Shown: positions 27,457 to 36,123 of the stretch, one piece after another
Layout of the letters: each line of letters begins with the position of its first letter
Position numbering within the stretch: position 1 is the first letter of the stretch
DNA from: Streptomyces morookaense
GTDB lineage: Bacteria; Actinomycetota; Actinomycetes; Streptomycetales; Streptomycetaceae
Length of the DNA: 64,000 nucleotides
Direction: 5' to 3'
NCBI RefSeq assembly: GCF_013030945.1
Contig: NZ_JABBXF010000058.1
Span: 1 to 64,000 of the forward strand
Position numbers and translations under genes: made by a program
Notes under the pieces: generated by a model
What the model was told of the DNA's origin: nothing
What the model saw: only the letters and a program-made list of their open reading frames with translations
Database searches by the model: none

Positions 27457-28283
27457 CGGGTGGGGTCCAACGGCCCGGTCGCAGGCCCGTGTTCCTTCTC
27501 GCGGTCCCGTCGCACGGACGGCATGTTCTCCGTCACATGGTTGGCGGAGCCGTCCCCGACGGGGAGTCCCATGGCCGTGGCGACGTTCGCGCGCAGTTCG
27601 GGGAGTTTCTTGTAGAGGGCGTTGCCCGGGCATTCGGTGGCGAGGGGGGTGCCGGGCTGGTTGAGGTCGCGGTGCCCGACGATCGCGGTCATGGGCGAGA
27701 GATCGTACCGGTCGCACAGCCAGGCGCACGTGGCGACGAGCGTCTGCCACTGTGCGGCGGGCGGGAGTTCGGTGATGTAGGTGCCCTCGTTCTCTATCCC
27801 GATGCTCGCCGTGTTCCAGTTGGCCACCTGCGCGCCGATGACATGCTCTCCGTGCCGGATCGCTCCGGCGGACCGGTATCTGCCCTCCATGAGGAATCCG
27901 CCGCGGCTGATGGTCAGTTGCTGACCTATGTCGTTCCACCCGTTGTTGTGCATGTGGTCGTACTGGCAGTCCCTGGACAGCTGGAAAGCGTGCTCCAGCG
28001 AGTAGTCCATGGAGTTCGGATAGTCCATGTGGTGCACCACGACGAGCGCCGGTGCGAAGGGTTCCACTTTCACGCCGCCGGGGTCGGTGGGCGGAACGGC
28101 CTTCCACTCCTCCCGGGTGTGGAGCCGGGGGCGGCGCACCGGACAGCCGTCCGCCCGGCCCGTGCGCGCCCGGGCCTCCTGCGCGGACAGGACGTTCCCG
28201 GCCGTCACGGCGACTCCCCCGGCCAGTGCCCCGCTCAGCAGGCCGCGGCGTCCTATCCGGGTCTTTCTGGACTGTCCGGTCAC
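27453..28283 (-). CDS. Tat-exported N-acetylmuramoyl-L-alanine amidase (PGRP fold)
   Basis: 276 residues. Residues 1-38 are a twin-arginine signal (RIGRRGLLSGALAGG). The catalytic domain follows the PGRP/amidase_2 pattern: VVVHHMDYP (zinc His and neighbouring His), SRDCQYDHMHNNGWNDIGQ, IGIENEGTY and GHRDL...ATECPG with the second zinc His and the Cys. Relatives cleave the lactyl-L-alanine bond of peptidoglycan or bind it. The C-terminal 50 residues are charged and probably disordered. The start is GTG 28283. It shares a 256-nt divergent region with the acyl-CoA ligase gene. Confidence 0.9.
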   Translation of the reverse strand: MTGQSRKTRIGRRGLLSGALAGGVAVTAGNVLSAQEARARTGRADGCPVRRPRLHTREEWKAVPPTDPGGVKVEPFAPALVVVHHMDYPNSMDYSLEHAFQLSRDCQYDHMHNNGWNDIGQQLTISRGGFLMEGRYRSAGAIRHGEHVIGAQVANWNTASIGIENEGTYITELPPAAQWQTLVATCAWLCDRYDLSPMTAIVGHRDLNQPGTPLATECPGNALYKKLPELRANVATAMGLPVGDGSANHVTENMPSVRRDREKEHGPATGPLDPTR

Positions 28284-28539
28284 GGCTCACGGTCCTTCCC
28301 GTCCCTTTTCCAAGGTCACCAGGGGTCACCAGGGACGCTCGACAGTCGCGCACGCCGACTGTAACGCCGGTACCACCGGGTCCGGGAGCCCCGGGACGTC
28401 ACCGGGACATCGCCCACCGGAGTGACCCTGCCGGGGAAATCCGAAAGTCGGACGGTCTCCCCGGGTCACGTATGAGACACGTTGTCCGTTGCACGGATTG
28501 TGAATGAACGGTGAATTCGGTCGGCGAAAAGGACGGTTC

Positions 28540-30138
28540 ATGGGCGCCACGGGCGACGCGAAAGAACGCAGCTATGCCGCCTGGCTGGTGGACGAGGAAT
28601 TCCCGCGTCACGGGAACCGGGAGGCCGTGGTGCACGGCGGCCACCGGATGACCTTTGCGGAGCTGGGCGAGACGGTCCGGCGCATGGCCACGGTTTTCCG
28701 GTCGCTGGGTCTGGGCCCGGGGAGGACGGTGGCGCTGGCCAGCGGCAACCGGGCCGAGGCGGTGTGCGTGCCGTTCGCCGCGCATCTGGCCGGGGCCCGG
28801 TTCCTGCCGATGCCCGCGGACCGGGGGCCTGCCGAGTACGCCAGCGTCGCGGCGAAGGCCCCAGCCGACGTGCTGATCGTGGACGACAGGATCTCGGCGC
28901 CGTGCGCGGAGGCGGTGACGGCCGCGTTTGCCGGAGCACAGCTGTGGTCACTGGGACCCGAGGGGCCCGCGAAGGATCTGATGACCGCCGTCCGGCAGGC
29001 CCGCCCGCCCGCGGACCCGGAGTGGGCGGAGGCCGGGCAGGTCGAGACGGTGCTCTGCACCGGAGGCACCACCGGGCTCACCAAGTGCGTACTGCACCGG
29101 CACCGGATGTACCGGACGCTCCTGGAGCATCCGTTCCTGCCCGAGCCGGTGCGGCTGCTGGTGACCAGTCAGATTGCGCACGTCGGCGGCCTGTACGCGC
29201 TCACCGGTCTGGCCCGGGGCAGCACGATCCTGCTGCTGGACCGCTTCACGCCGGAGGCCGTGACCGCGGCGCTGGCGAGCGGGCGGATCACCGCGATGAT
29301 GCTGATGCCCCCGATGCTGTACCGGCTGCTCGACCACCCCGGCCTGGCCGGTGTGGACTGCTCGGGCCTGCGCCGGATCATGTACGGGGCCAGTCCGATC
29401 ACCCCGGACCGGGCCCGGCAGGCCCTCGACCGTTTCGGGCCGGTGCTGTGGCAGCTCTACGGCATGACCGAGGCGTTCGGCATCACCGCGCTGGACGAGC
29501 CCGGCCACACCGTGGACGGCGGGAGACTGCTGCGCTCGGCCGGCCGCCCGTTCCCCGACATGGAGGTGAGCATCCGCGACGAGCAGGGCCTGCCCCTGCC
29601 GCCGGGGCAGGCCGGCGAGGTCTGCACGCGGGGGCCGCGGGTCATGGAGTGCTACGTCGGCCAACCGGAAGCCACCGCCGCCGCGTTCCACCCGGACGGC
29701 TGGCTGCGCACCGGCGACCTGGGATACCGGGACGAGGAGGGCTGCTTCTTCCTCCTGGACCGCCGCAACGACGTGATCATCACCGGGGAGTCCGGCTCCG
29801 CCATCTATTCACCGCTGGTGGAGAACGCGCTCGCCACCCACCCGGCGGTGCGGGCCGCCGCGGTGATCCCGGTTCCGCACCCGCTCTACGGCCAGGCCGT
29901 GCACGCCGTGGTCGTCACCGGCCCCGGGGACCGCCCGCCGACCGAGGAACTGCGCAGGCGGGTGCTGGACGAACTGGAGCGTCCGGTCTACCTCCCCGCG
30001 AGCTTCGAGTTCGTCGACGCACTGCCGCTGACCCCCATCGGCAAGGTCGACAAGACCGCCCTGCGCGCCCCGTACTGGGCAGGTCACCCCAGCCTGCTGC
30101 ACGGGGCCACGGCGGCGGAGTCCGGCGGCGCCGGCTGA
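28540..30138 (+). CDS. AMP-dependent acyl-CoA synthetase/ligase
   Basis: 532-residue adenylate-forming enzyme. Core motifs: CTGGTTGLTK (P-loop, Thr in place of Ser), YGMTEAFG, WLRTGDLGY and PLTPIGKVDKTALR with the catalytic Lys. It should activate a carboxylic acid as acyl-AMP and transfer it to CoA. The substrate pocket cannot be assigned by eye. ATG 28540 has AAGGA 7 nt upstream and is preferred over ATG 28504. No ACP or PKS gene is adjacent. The 3' end overlaps the convergent ATP-grasp gene by 55 nt, an unusually long overlap. Confidence 0.9.
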   Translation: MGATGDAKERSYAAWLVDEEFPRHGNREAVVHGGHRMTFAELGETVRRMATVFRSLGLGPGRTVALASGNRAEAVCVPFAAHLAGARFLPMPADRGPAEYASVAAKAPADVLIVDDRISAPCAEAVTAAFAGAQLWSLGPEGPAKDLMTAVRQARPPADPEWAEAGQVETVLCTGGTTGLTKCVLHRHRMYRTLLEHPFLPEPVRLLVTSQIAHVGGLYALTGLARGSTILLLDRFTPEAVTAALASGRITAMMLMPPMLYRLLDHPGLAGVDCSGLRRIMYGASPITPDRARQALDRFGPVLWQLYGMTEAFGITALDEPGHTVDGGRLLRSAGRPFPDMEVSIRDEQGLPLPPGQAGEVCTRGPRVMECYVGQPEATAAAFHPDGWLRTGDLGYRDEEGCFFLLDRRNDVIITGESGSAIYSPLVENALATHPAVRAAAVIPVPHPLYGQAVHAVVVTGPGDRPPTEELRRRVLDELERPVYLPASFEFVDALPLTPIGKVDKTALRAPYWAGHPSLLHGATAAESGGAG

Positions 30139-31433
30139 GCGGTGGCGGGGCAGCCGAAGGCGACGGTGGCCCGGGTGGCGGTGTCCGCGCTGTAGCCGAT
30201 GACGCCGTCACCGGTGGCCCGCTGCGCGCGGATGGCATTGCCGCCGTACCCGTGCGGGGTGACGAAGATCCCCCACACCGGGATCCAGTCCTCGGCCGCG
30301 CCCGTCGCGGGGTCGACCACGGGCTCGGGGCAGGGGACGGCCCTCCGCTGCACGACATACCCGCGGCCGGCGTGCCGGTGCAGGATGCCGGCCCACTCCG
30401 GTTCCGGGCAGGTCCATCCGGCGACGACTCCCGTGCCGGCGAATCCGCGGCACGGTTTGAGGACGAGGTGTTCGCGCTCGGCCACGCACCGGTCGACCAG
30501 TGCCGGGGTCAGCATTCTGGTCCACGGCAGGATCCGGTCCGTCAGGCGGCGTTCCTGCGCGGACAGGACGGCGTCGCAGCGGGGGTCCGACAGCAGGGCG
30601 AGGGCGCCCTTGTTGGAGAGGAGGGTGCTGTCGAGCCCGGTCCACAGGACCGCGTTGCCCGCCCGCTCGGTGCGCACGATCGCGTCGAGGCCGTCCTCGC
30701 AGCCGTCCGTCTCGTCGACGGCGAAGTAGCGCAGCACCACGTCGACCCGGGCCCGGCCGACGAACAGCCTCCCCCCGTTCTCCTTCACCTCGCCCAACTC
30801 GCCCAGGAGCACGTCCAGTCCGTGGGTCCGCAGCACCTCGATGGTCGGGGCCAACGGGCGCCGGTAGCGGGCGAGGGCGCCCGGTGCGCACACCAGCGCC
30901 ACCACCGGGGACGGGCGCGGTGCCACGGCGCGCAGCGTCGCGGCGACGTGTTCCCCGGTGCGCACGTGCCGGAGGGCGTGTTCCGCGGCGAAGCGGGCGA
31001 AGTCCTCCGTGGCCAGCAGGGCGCGCGGCAGTTCGCCGAGCTCGAATCCGCCGACTCCCCCGCCGACGTTGAACTCCAGCAGGGAGAAGCCGTGTTCGCC
31101 GCGGTGGAGGTCGGCCCGTCCGAAGCGGGCCCGCGGCTGCTCCGGTGCCCAGCGCCGCAGCAGGGGGACGAGGCCCGGTTCTCCTCCCACCGCCGCCCAG
31201 TACGCGGCGAGATCGCCGTCGAAGAGGCGGTCGGGCAGCGAGGCCAGGACGCCGAACAGGGAGAGCAGATCGTCGGCGGCCGCCTGCAGGGCGGGTTCGT
31301 CGGCGAACAGCGGCCGGGCCAGCAGCCGTGCGTCGCGCAGCGCCGCCGGCAAGTCGGCCCCGGCCACGGCGCTTCCGAGTCCGCTCCGGTCGGTGCGGCA
31401 CAGTTCCAGGTAGCGGGTGGTGGCCTCGTTCAT
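30084..31433 (-). CDS. ATP-grasp/glutathionylspermidine-synthase-like protein
   Basis: 449 residues resembling circularly permuted ATP-grasp or glutathionylspermidine synthase-type proteins: RYLELCRTDRSGL at the start, a central SLLEFNVGGGVGGFELGEL substrate region, STLLSNKGALALL, and the late ATP-binding elements LVLKPCRGFAGTGVVAG and WIPVWGIFVTPHGYGGNAIRA. Such enzymes ligate a carboxylate to an amine using ATP. The amine and acid are unknown here. Its ATG overlaps the VIT1 gene stop by 4 nt, indicating co-translation with a membrane metal transporter. Its 3' 55 nt overlap the acyl-CoA ligase gene on the other strand. Confidence 0.7.
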   Translation of the reverse strand: MNEATTRYLELCRTDRSGLGSAVAGADLPAALRDARLLARPLFADEPALQAAADDLLSLFGVLASLPDRLFDGDLAAYWAAVGGEPGLVPLLRRWAPEQPRARFGRADLHRGEHGFSLLEFNVGGGVGGFELGELPRALLATEDFARFAAEHALRHVRTGEHVAATLRAVAPRPSPVVALVCAPGALARYRRPLAPTIEVLRTHGLDVLLGELGEVKENGGRLFVGRARVDVVLRYFAVDETDGCEDGLDAIVRTERAGNAVLWTGLDSTLLSNKGALALLSDPRCDAVLSAQERRLTDRILPWTRMLTPALVDRCVAEREHLVLKPCRGFAGTGVVAGWTCPEPEWAGILHRHAGRGYVVQRRAVPCPEPVVDPATGAAEDWIPVWGIFVTPHGYGGNAIRAQRATGDGVIGYSADTATRATVAFGCPATAQPAPPDSAAVAPCSRLG

Positions 31434-32566
31434 GAGACGGACGTGCCGATGAGGCGGCCGACGACGAAGGTGACGGCCGCGGCGAGCGCGCCGACGACGA
31501 CCTGCCGGGCCGCCGAACGCCAGGCCGAGCGGCCGTTGAGCAGCCCGATGCCCGCTCCCACGGCGGCGAGCGCGACGACGAACAGGCACACCGCGGCGAC
31601 GAGGGCCGCCGCCCCGCCGGTGACGAGGTACGGGAGGATGACGACCAGTGCGCCCAGGGCGAAGGTGAGCATGCTCGACCCGGCGGCCGACCAGGGCGAC
31701 CCGAGTGCATCGGGGTCGAGGCCGAGTTCCTCCCTGGCCAGGGTGTCCAGGGCGACGTCCCGGTCGGCCATGATGGTGTCCGCGACCTTTCCCGCCTCCT
31801 GCTTGCTCAGCCCCTTCGCGCGGTAGAGCAGCACCAGTTCCTCGCGCTCGGACTCGGGGTCCTCCTCCAGTTCCTGGCTCTCCAGGCCGATCTCCCGCTC
31901 GTACATCTCCCGTTGCCCCGACATCGAGACGTATTCGCCCGCCGCCATCGAGAAGGAACCGGCCAGCAGGCCCGCCACTCCGGCCAGCACGATGGCGCTG
32001 CGGGAGGAGCCGGACCCGGCGAAGCCCATGACCAGGGCGGTGTTGGACACCAGCCCGTCGCTGACGCCGAAGACGGCGGCCCGCAGCGCGCCGGAGCGGT
32101 CGCCCCGGTGCCATGTCTCCCGGCGGGCGATGCCCTCCCTGGCGTTGGGGCGGCTCTCGTTGAGGCGGGAGAGGGTACGGGCGTGCCCCCGTTCCTCCCC
32201 CGCCATGCCGGGCGCGGCGTCCGGCTCGGCGTCGTAGGTGCCGGCGTCGGCCTTCTCCGACCGCTCCACCAGCGGCAGGACGGCCGCCACGGACCAGTGG
32301 TCCGCGATCCGGCCCAGCAGGCGGGTGCGCAGCGGCACCCTGCCGGGCGGGGGGACCTCCGCTCCGGCGGCCCGCAGCCTGTCCTCCCAGTGCGCGGCGT
32401 GCCGCCGCTCCACCGCGGCGAGTTCCTGCAGCACCTCGCGCCGTTCACCGGTCTCGGCCCCTGCCAGGCGTTCGTAGAGCGCGGCCGCTTCGCGCTCGCT
32501 CTGCAGCAGTTCCCGCCAGCGCCGGAGCCGGGACTCTTCGGGCTGGTCACTGGTCGGATCCGGCAT
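31430..32566 (-). CDS. VIT1/CCC1 transporter with N-terminal ferritin-like domain
   Basis: 378 residues. Residues 10-140 form a ferritin-like four-helix domain with repeated ExxH-type metal ligands (ALYERLAGAE, LAAVERRHAAHWEDR, GEERGHARTL). Residues about 165-378 are the VIT1/CCC1 membrane domain: FGVSDGLVSNTALVMGF, SMAAGEYVSMSGQREMYE and three further helices. The family moves Fe2+ or Mn2+ across membranes, and the rubrerythrin-like domain probably receives or oxidises the metal. Two in-frame ATGs (32569, 32566) follow GAGGAG; the second has the better spacing. Confidence 0.9.
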   Translation of the reverse strand: MPDPTSDQPEESRLRRWRELLQSEREAAALYERLAGAETGERREVLQELAAVERRHAAHWEDRLRAAGAEVPPPGRVPLRTRLLGRIADHWSVAAVLPLVERSEKADAGTYDAEPDAAPGMAGEERGHARTLSRLNESRPNAREGIARRETWHRGDRSGALRAAVFGVSDGLVSNTALVMGFAGSGSSRSAIVLAGVAGLLAGSFSMAAGEYVSMSGQREMYEREIGLESQELEEDPESEREELVLLYRAKGLSKQEAGKVADTIMADRDVALDTLAREELGLDPDALGSPWSAAGSSMLTFALGALVVILPYLVTGGAAALVAAVCLFVVALAAVGAGIGLLNGRSAWRSAARQVVVGALAAAVTFVVGRLIGTSVS

Positions 32567-32649
32567 CATCACTCCTCGGCGTCGGCTCCCGTTCCGAACG
32601 GTAACGGGACGTGGCCCGCAAAGATCGCATTGGCCGCGTGCCCCGTCGG

Positions 32650-33564
32650 TCAGGAGGTGATGCCCTCTCCGGGCGCCGGCCTGTGGTCCAGGCAGCACCG
32701 GACGAAGTCCCGGACGACGGGGTCGGAGTCGGCGGCGGGTGTCCAGGCGACGCCGACGCGGCTGGGGCCGACACCGCTGACGGGCCGGTAGGTGACGCCG
32801 GGGCGGGCGTGGAAGCGGGCGGAGGATGCGGGGGCGAGGGCGATGCCGTAGCCGTTGGCGATGGCGCTGAGCCATGCGTCGGGCTGGTCGGTGACGGCGC
32901 CGATGCGGACCGGGCGGCCGTCGCGTTCGTCGGCGGCGAGCCAGTGGTCGCGCCAGCCGCCCGTCTCGGGCGGGGCCGCCACGAACGGCTCGTCCCACAG
33001 GTCCCGGAAGGGGATGCACGCGCGTGCGGCGAGCGGGTGCGCCGCGGGGAGCGCGACCCAGCGGGGTTCGGCGAACAGCACTTCCACACGCAGGGTGTCC
33101 TGGCCGGGAAAGGGGAGCCGCAGCAGGGCGGCGTCGACGTCCGCGGCGGCGAGGCCGGCGGTCGGGTCCGACCATGCGGCCTGGCGCATGTCGACGCGCC
33201 AGCCGGGCCGGTGCCGGGCGAACGCGGCGACGATGTGCGGGGTGGCCTCGTTGGCGGCGCCGGCCAGGAATCCGACGCGCAGCACCCTGGCCTCCCGGGC
33301 GGCGGCACTGCGGGTCCCGCGCAGCGCGCGGTCCCAGCCGGCCAGCAGCGCCGGTGCCTGTTCGGCCAGGGCCCGGCCGGATGCGGTGAGTGTCATGCCG
33401 TCCCGGGACCGGCTGAAGAGCCGGACACCGAGCAGGGTCTCCAGTCGCCGGATCTGTTTGGTCAGCGCGGGCTGGGAAACGTACAGGCGTTCCGCGGCGC
33501 GGGTGACGGTCCCTTCCTCGGCGACGGCGAGGAAACAGCGCAACAGCCGGGTGTCGACGTCCAT
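32650..33564 (-). CDS. LysR-family transcriptional regulator
   Basis: 304 residues. Winged HTH at residues 5-65 (FLAVAEEGTVTRAAERLYVSQPALTKQIRRLE), then the type II periplasmic-binding-like effector domain from about residue 92 to 300. ATG 33564. It diverges from a DoxX-like gene with 62 nt between the start codons, the usual arrangement of a LysR regulator and its target. Confidence 0.93.
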   Translation of the reverse strand: MDVDTRLLRCFLAVAEEGTVTRAAERLYVSQPALTKQIRRLETLLGVRLFSRSRDGMTLTASGRALAEQAPALLAGWDRALRGTRSAAAREARVLRVGFLAGAANEATPHIVAAFARHRPGWRVDMRQAAWSDPTAGLAAADVDAALLRLPFPGQDTLRVEVLFAEPRWVALPAAHPLAARACIPFRDLWDEPFVAAPPETGGWRDHWLAADERDGRPVRIGAVTDQPDAWLSAIANGYGIALAPASSARFHARPGVTYRPVSGVGPSRVGVAWTPAADSDPVVRDFVRCCLDHRPAPGEGITS

Positions 33565-33626
33565 GCCGCCAGGTTATGGACACCGGTATTGGACGCCCGG
33601 CCGGGGGCCGGACGAGGCTGGGTTCC

Positions 33627-33977
33627 ATGCTCATCGCCTACACGGTTGTCACCGTTCTCACGATCGTGGCCACTGCGGGAATCGCGGTTGCCGACTTCGC
33701 CGGGGCCGGGTTCGTCCTCGCCAACGCGGCCGCCGTCCGGGTCCCGCGGTCCTCGATTCCGCTGCTGGGCGCGGCGAAGGCCGCCGGGGCGGCCGGTCTC
33801 GCACTGGGTCTGCTGGGGGCCCGTGCCTTCGGAGTTGCCGCCGCGGCCGGACTCGTCCTGTTCTTCACCGGCGCCGTCGTCGCCCATGTCCGCGCACGCG
33901 TCTTCCACAACATGGCGTTTCCCGGGGCCTATTTGGCGCTGGCCGGAGCTTCGCTCGCCCTCGGCCTGGCGCGATGA
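33627..33977 (+). CDS. DoxX-like membrane protein
   Basis: 116 residues with four membrane helices and the short motif pattern of DoxX-like proteins (PLLGAAKAAGAAGLALGLLG; ARVFHNMAFPGAYL near the end). Function is unknown for this subgroup; some relatives associate with thiol or quinone redox chemistry. ATG 33627 (GAGG upstream) is preferred over ATG 33576. Probably controlled by the divergent LysR protein. Confidence 0.8.
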   Translation: MLIAYTVVTVLTIVATAGIAVADFAGAGFVLANAAAVRVPRSSIPLLGAAKAAGAAGLALGLLGARAFGVAAAAGLVLFFTGAVVAHVRARVFHNMAFPGAYLALAGASLALGLAR

Positions 33978-34040
33978 ATCCGCACGGCACGCGGAAACGA
34001 CCGGGAGGCCACCGCTTCCGGTGGCCTCCCGATCTCCCTG

Positions 34041-34113
34041 TGGAGCTAAGGAGAATTGAACTCCTGACCTCCTGCATGCCATGCAGGCGCTCTACCAACT
34101 GAGCTATAGCCCC
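34041..34113 (-). tRNA. tRNA-Ala (anticodon GGC)
   Basis: 73 nt, 3' CCA not encoded. On the minus strand it starts GGGGCTATAGCTCAG with acceptor arm GGGGCTA/TAGCTCC and the discriminator A. The third pair is G3:U70, the alanine identity element. D-arm GCTC..GAGC, anticodon stem CCTGC/GCAGG with loop ATGGCAT (anticodon GGC), and TPsiC loop TTCAATT all fold normally. It decodes the common GCC codon. Confidence 0.97.
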
Positions 34114-35032
34114 TTGTTCTGTTGTCCGCCGGGTTCCCCCGGCGACACCCACACATTACACGGGAATTCGTGCCGCCTGCCAATCCCGTCGCGGGCCGCG
34201 GACCGGACACCGTGAAGCAGTCGGGCGGGCCTCCCTCGGCAGGCTCGAGGCAGGCCTGTGCCGTGCGGGGATCCTTCGTGGCCGTCATCGCCGTCGACAG
34301 GTAGACCTCCGTGTCGCGCCGGCTCGATGCCGTGACCTGCTTGGTCTCGGTGCCCGGCAGGCTCAGCTCCGCGCGGTCGCCGACGTGCAGTTTCACGGCC
34401 CGCACCCACACGGCCCCGCACCGGGCGGAGTAGCGGATGTCGAGCCGCCGGCCGCCGGCCGCACGGTGGGTCGTGAGCGTGTCCACGAGGTCCTGCGCGC
34501 CGCAGCCCATCTGGTTGGGGTCCTGCCCGTCGCACTCGTCGCCCGTGCAACCGGGCGCGTAGGACTGTGCGTACGAGGGGGTCCCCGCGGCCTTCCCCGC
34601 CGCGCGGCCGCCGGGCTCGGTCCCTCCGGCCGTGAGGAACAGCTGCACGGCGGCGACGGCCACCACCACGGCTGCGGCGCCGGACAGGGCGACCGTCCTG
34701 CGGGAGCGGCGCGGCGCCTTCCCCGTGCGGCCCGGAGCCGGCTCCTCCGCGACCGGGCCCGCAGGCGCGGCAGCCCGGCCGCTCCACCCCTGTTCCGCGA
34801 GCTCCCACAGGGCCAGGAGCCGCCCGGCCGGCTCGTCCGCCAGCCGGCACAGGGCCTCGACCGCATGCCTCGGCGGCAGTTTCTTGCCGTTGAGGTAGCG
34901 CTCCCAGGACGACTTGCTGTAGGGGGTGAGGTCCGCGAGCGCGGCGAGGCTCAACCCGGTACGGGTGCGCAACTCGCGCAGGCCCCCGGCCAGTCGGGCG
35001 CACTCCTCCGGAAGGGGGCGGTCGGCGCTCAT
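34046..35032 (-). CDS. XRE-type HTH membrane protein with DUF2690 domain
   Basis: Frame from ATG 35032 encodes 328 residues. HTH at residues 13-60 (TGLSLAALADLTPYSKSSWE), Pro/Ala linker, one membrane helix near residues 115-137 and an outer DUF2690 domain with paired cysteines (CTGDECDGQDPNQMGC, RYSARCGAVWVR). The frame shows no stop after the domain ends near residue 285. It runs on through low-quality sequence into the tRNA-Ala gene and stops at 34046. The real end may be lost by mutation or rearrangement. It overlaps the upstream XRE gene by 4 nt. Both genes share the same HTH-TM-outer domain layout and are probably a tandem duplication. Confidence 0.7.
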   Translation of the reverse strand: MSADRPLPEECARLAGGLRELRTRTGLSLAALADLTPYSKSSWERYLNGKKLPPRHAVEALCRLADEPAGRLLALWELAEQGWSGRAAAPAGPVAEEPAPGRTGKAPRRSRRTVALSGAAAVVVAVAAVQLFLTAGGTEPGGRAAGKAAGTPSYAQSYAPGCTGDECDGQDPNQMGCGAQDLVDTLTTHRAAGGRRLDIRYSARCGAVWVRAVKLHVGDRAELSLPGTETKQVTASSRRDTEVYLSTAMTATKDPRTAQACLEPAEGGPPDCFTVSGPRPATGLAGGTNSRVMCGCRRGNPADNRTRGYSSVGRAPAWHAGGQEFNSP

Positions 35033-35769
35033 CGGCGCAGTTCCTTCCAGGTGTCCGGCCCCACGATGCCGTCCACCACGAGGTCGTGGTCCTTCTGGAA
35101 GTGCTCGGCGGCGCTCTTGGACCGTTCCCCGTAGGCGCCGTCGGTGGCACCGGGGTCGTAGCCGTGGTACTTCAGCAGGCACTGCGCCTCGACGATCTCC
35201 CAGCCCGTGCTGTTGGTCTCCATCAGCGCGGTGCGGGTCGCGCTGTACCCGGCGCGCAACTCGCCGTCCTGGCGCTTGACGTTGCAGGGGTGGGCACGGT
35301 GGGGCATGTAGACGAACAGCGACGGGCCCGCAGTCGCCCGCAGATTCCCGGGCTGCGCGTGGTCGTCCTGCCAGGGGCGGGTGAGCAGCAGGGCGACGGC
35401 CAGCACCACGGCCGGCACCGCCACGGCCGCGACGAGCACCCGACGCCGCCCGGGCACCCGGCGGCCGGCCGGGCGCGGCTCCGTCACGGGGGCGGGCCTG
35501 CTGTCCGACCAGGCCTCCGCGGCGAGTTCGTGCAGCACCAGCAGCCGGGCCGGGTCGACGGCGCACACGCGCGCCAGTTCCTCGACCGCGTCGCGCGACG
35601 GGAGCTGCCTGCCGTTGAGACAGCGCTCCCAGGAGGAGCGGCTGTACGAGGTCTTGGCCGCCAGCGCGGCAAGGCTCAGCCCGCTCCGGTCCTTCAGTCT
35701 GCGGAGCGCCACGACGAGTTGGCGGACGCGATCGTCCAGTGATCCGGGCAGTGCTTTCCAACGCCGCAT
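35029..35769 (-). CDS. XRE-type HTH membrane protein with peptidoglycan-binding domain
   Basis: 246 residues. HTH at about 22-70 (SGLSLAALAAKTSYSRSSWE), one membrane helix near 127-147, an outer segment with a Cys pair, and a C-terminal peptidoglycan-binding_1 repeat (AQCLLKYHGYDPGATDG...AAEHFQKDHDLVVDGIVGPDTW). It may link a cytosolic DNA-binding head to the cell wall, as a one-component sensor. ATG 35769 follows GGTGGA; ATG 35781 is an alternative. It is co-translated with the DUF2690 paralogue. Confidence 0.8.
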   Translation of the reverse strand: MRRWKALPGSLDDRVRQLVVALRRLKDRSGLSLAALAAKTSYSRSSWERCLNGRQLPSRDAVEELARVCAVDPARLLVLHELAAEAWSDSRPAPVTEPRPAGRRVPGRRRVLVAAVAVPAVVLAVALLLTRPWQDDHAQPGNLRATAGPSLFVYMPHRAHPCNVKRQDGELRAGYSATRTALMETNSTGWEIVEAQCLLKYHGYDPGATDGAYGERSKSAAEHFQKDHDLVVDGIVGPDTWKELRR

Positions 35770-35951
35770 GTTCCACCCCATACGCGTCGCGGTCCCCCGA
35801 GGCCGGCGAGCCTCTCTGCCGCACATGATGACGATGCGCACACGCCGGTTCCCGCAGGTGCCCGGTGGCAGCCGCGACTTCCGGCCACCGCGCCGCCGCC
35901 GTGGCCGTCCCACCACGACGTCACCGGCGGCGGCATCTCCGCAGGCAGGGA

Positions 35952-35967
35952 CGTGGGACGTCCCACG
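35952..35967. promoter_or_regulatory. 16-bp perfect palindrome, candidate operator
   Basis: CGTGGGACGTCCCACG reads identically on both strands. It lies 183 nt before the membrane XRE gene start and 256 nt before the VOC gene start. It is a candidate target for one of the two adjacent XRE proteins, but no experimental site is known to me. Confidence 0.5.
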
Positions 35968-36032
35968 ATGGCCCAATTCCCCGGGACGGCCTGGCATATG
36001 AAGATGTGGCGCATCACAGTCATACCCGGAAG

Positions 36033-36064
36033 CCGGGCGGTGCGGTCCACCCCGCACCGCCCGG
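36033..36064. terminator. Perfect 13-bp stem-loop
   Basis: Arms CCGGGCGGTGCGG and CCGCACCGCCCGG with loop TCCACC. No U-run follows, which is common for terminators in high-GC actinobacteria. No gene ends nearby on either strand, so it may instead attenuate the VOC transcript. Confidence 0.4.
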
Positions 36065-36085
36065 TACCGCACGGGGGGAATGCAC

Positions 36086-36123
36086 GGCGGCCCGCCTTCC
36101 ACGGGGGAGGAGGGCGGGCCGCC
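36086..36123. other. Second strong stem-loop, 11-bp stem
   Basis: Arms GGCGGCCCGCC and GGCGGGCCGCC separated by 16 nt that include GGGGGAGGAG. It lies 22 nt after the first stem-loop and 100 nt before the VOC start codon. Confidence 0.4.

Noticed and set aside
34041..34113. tRNA-Ala as attachment site of an integrated element
   Set aside because: No integrase, recombination directionality gene, or repeated tRNA end was found in the window.
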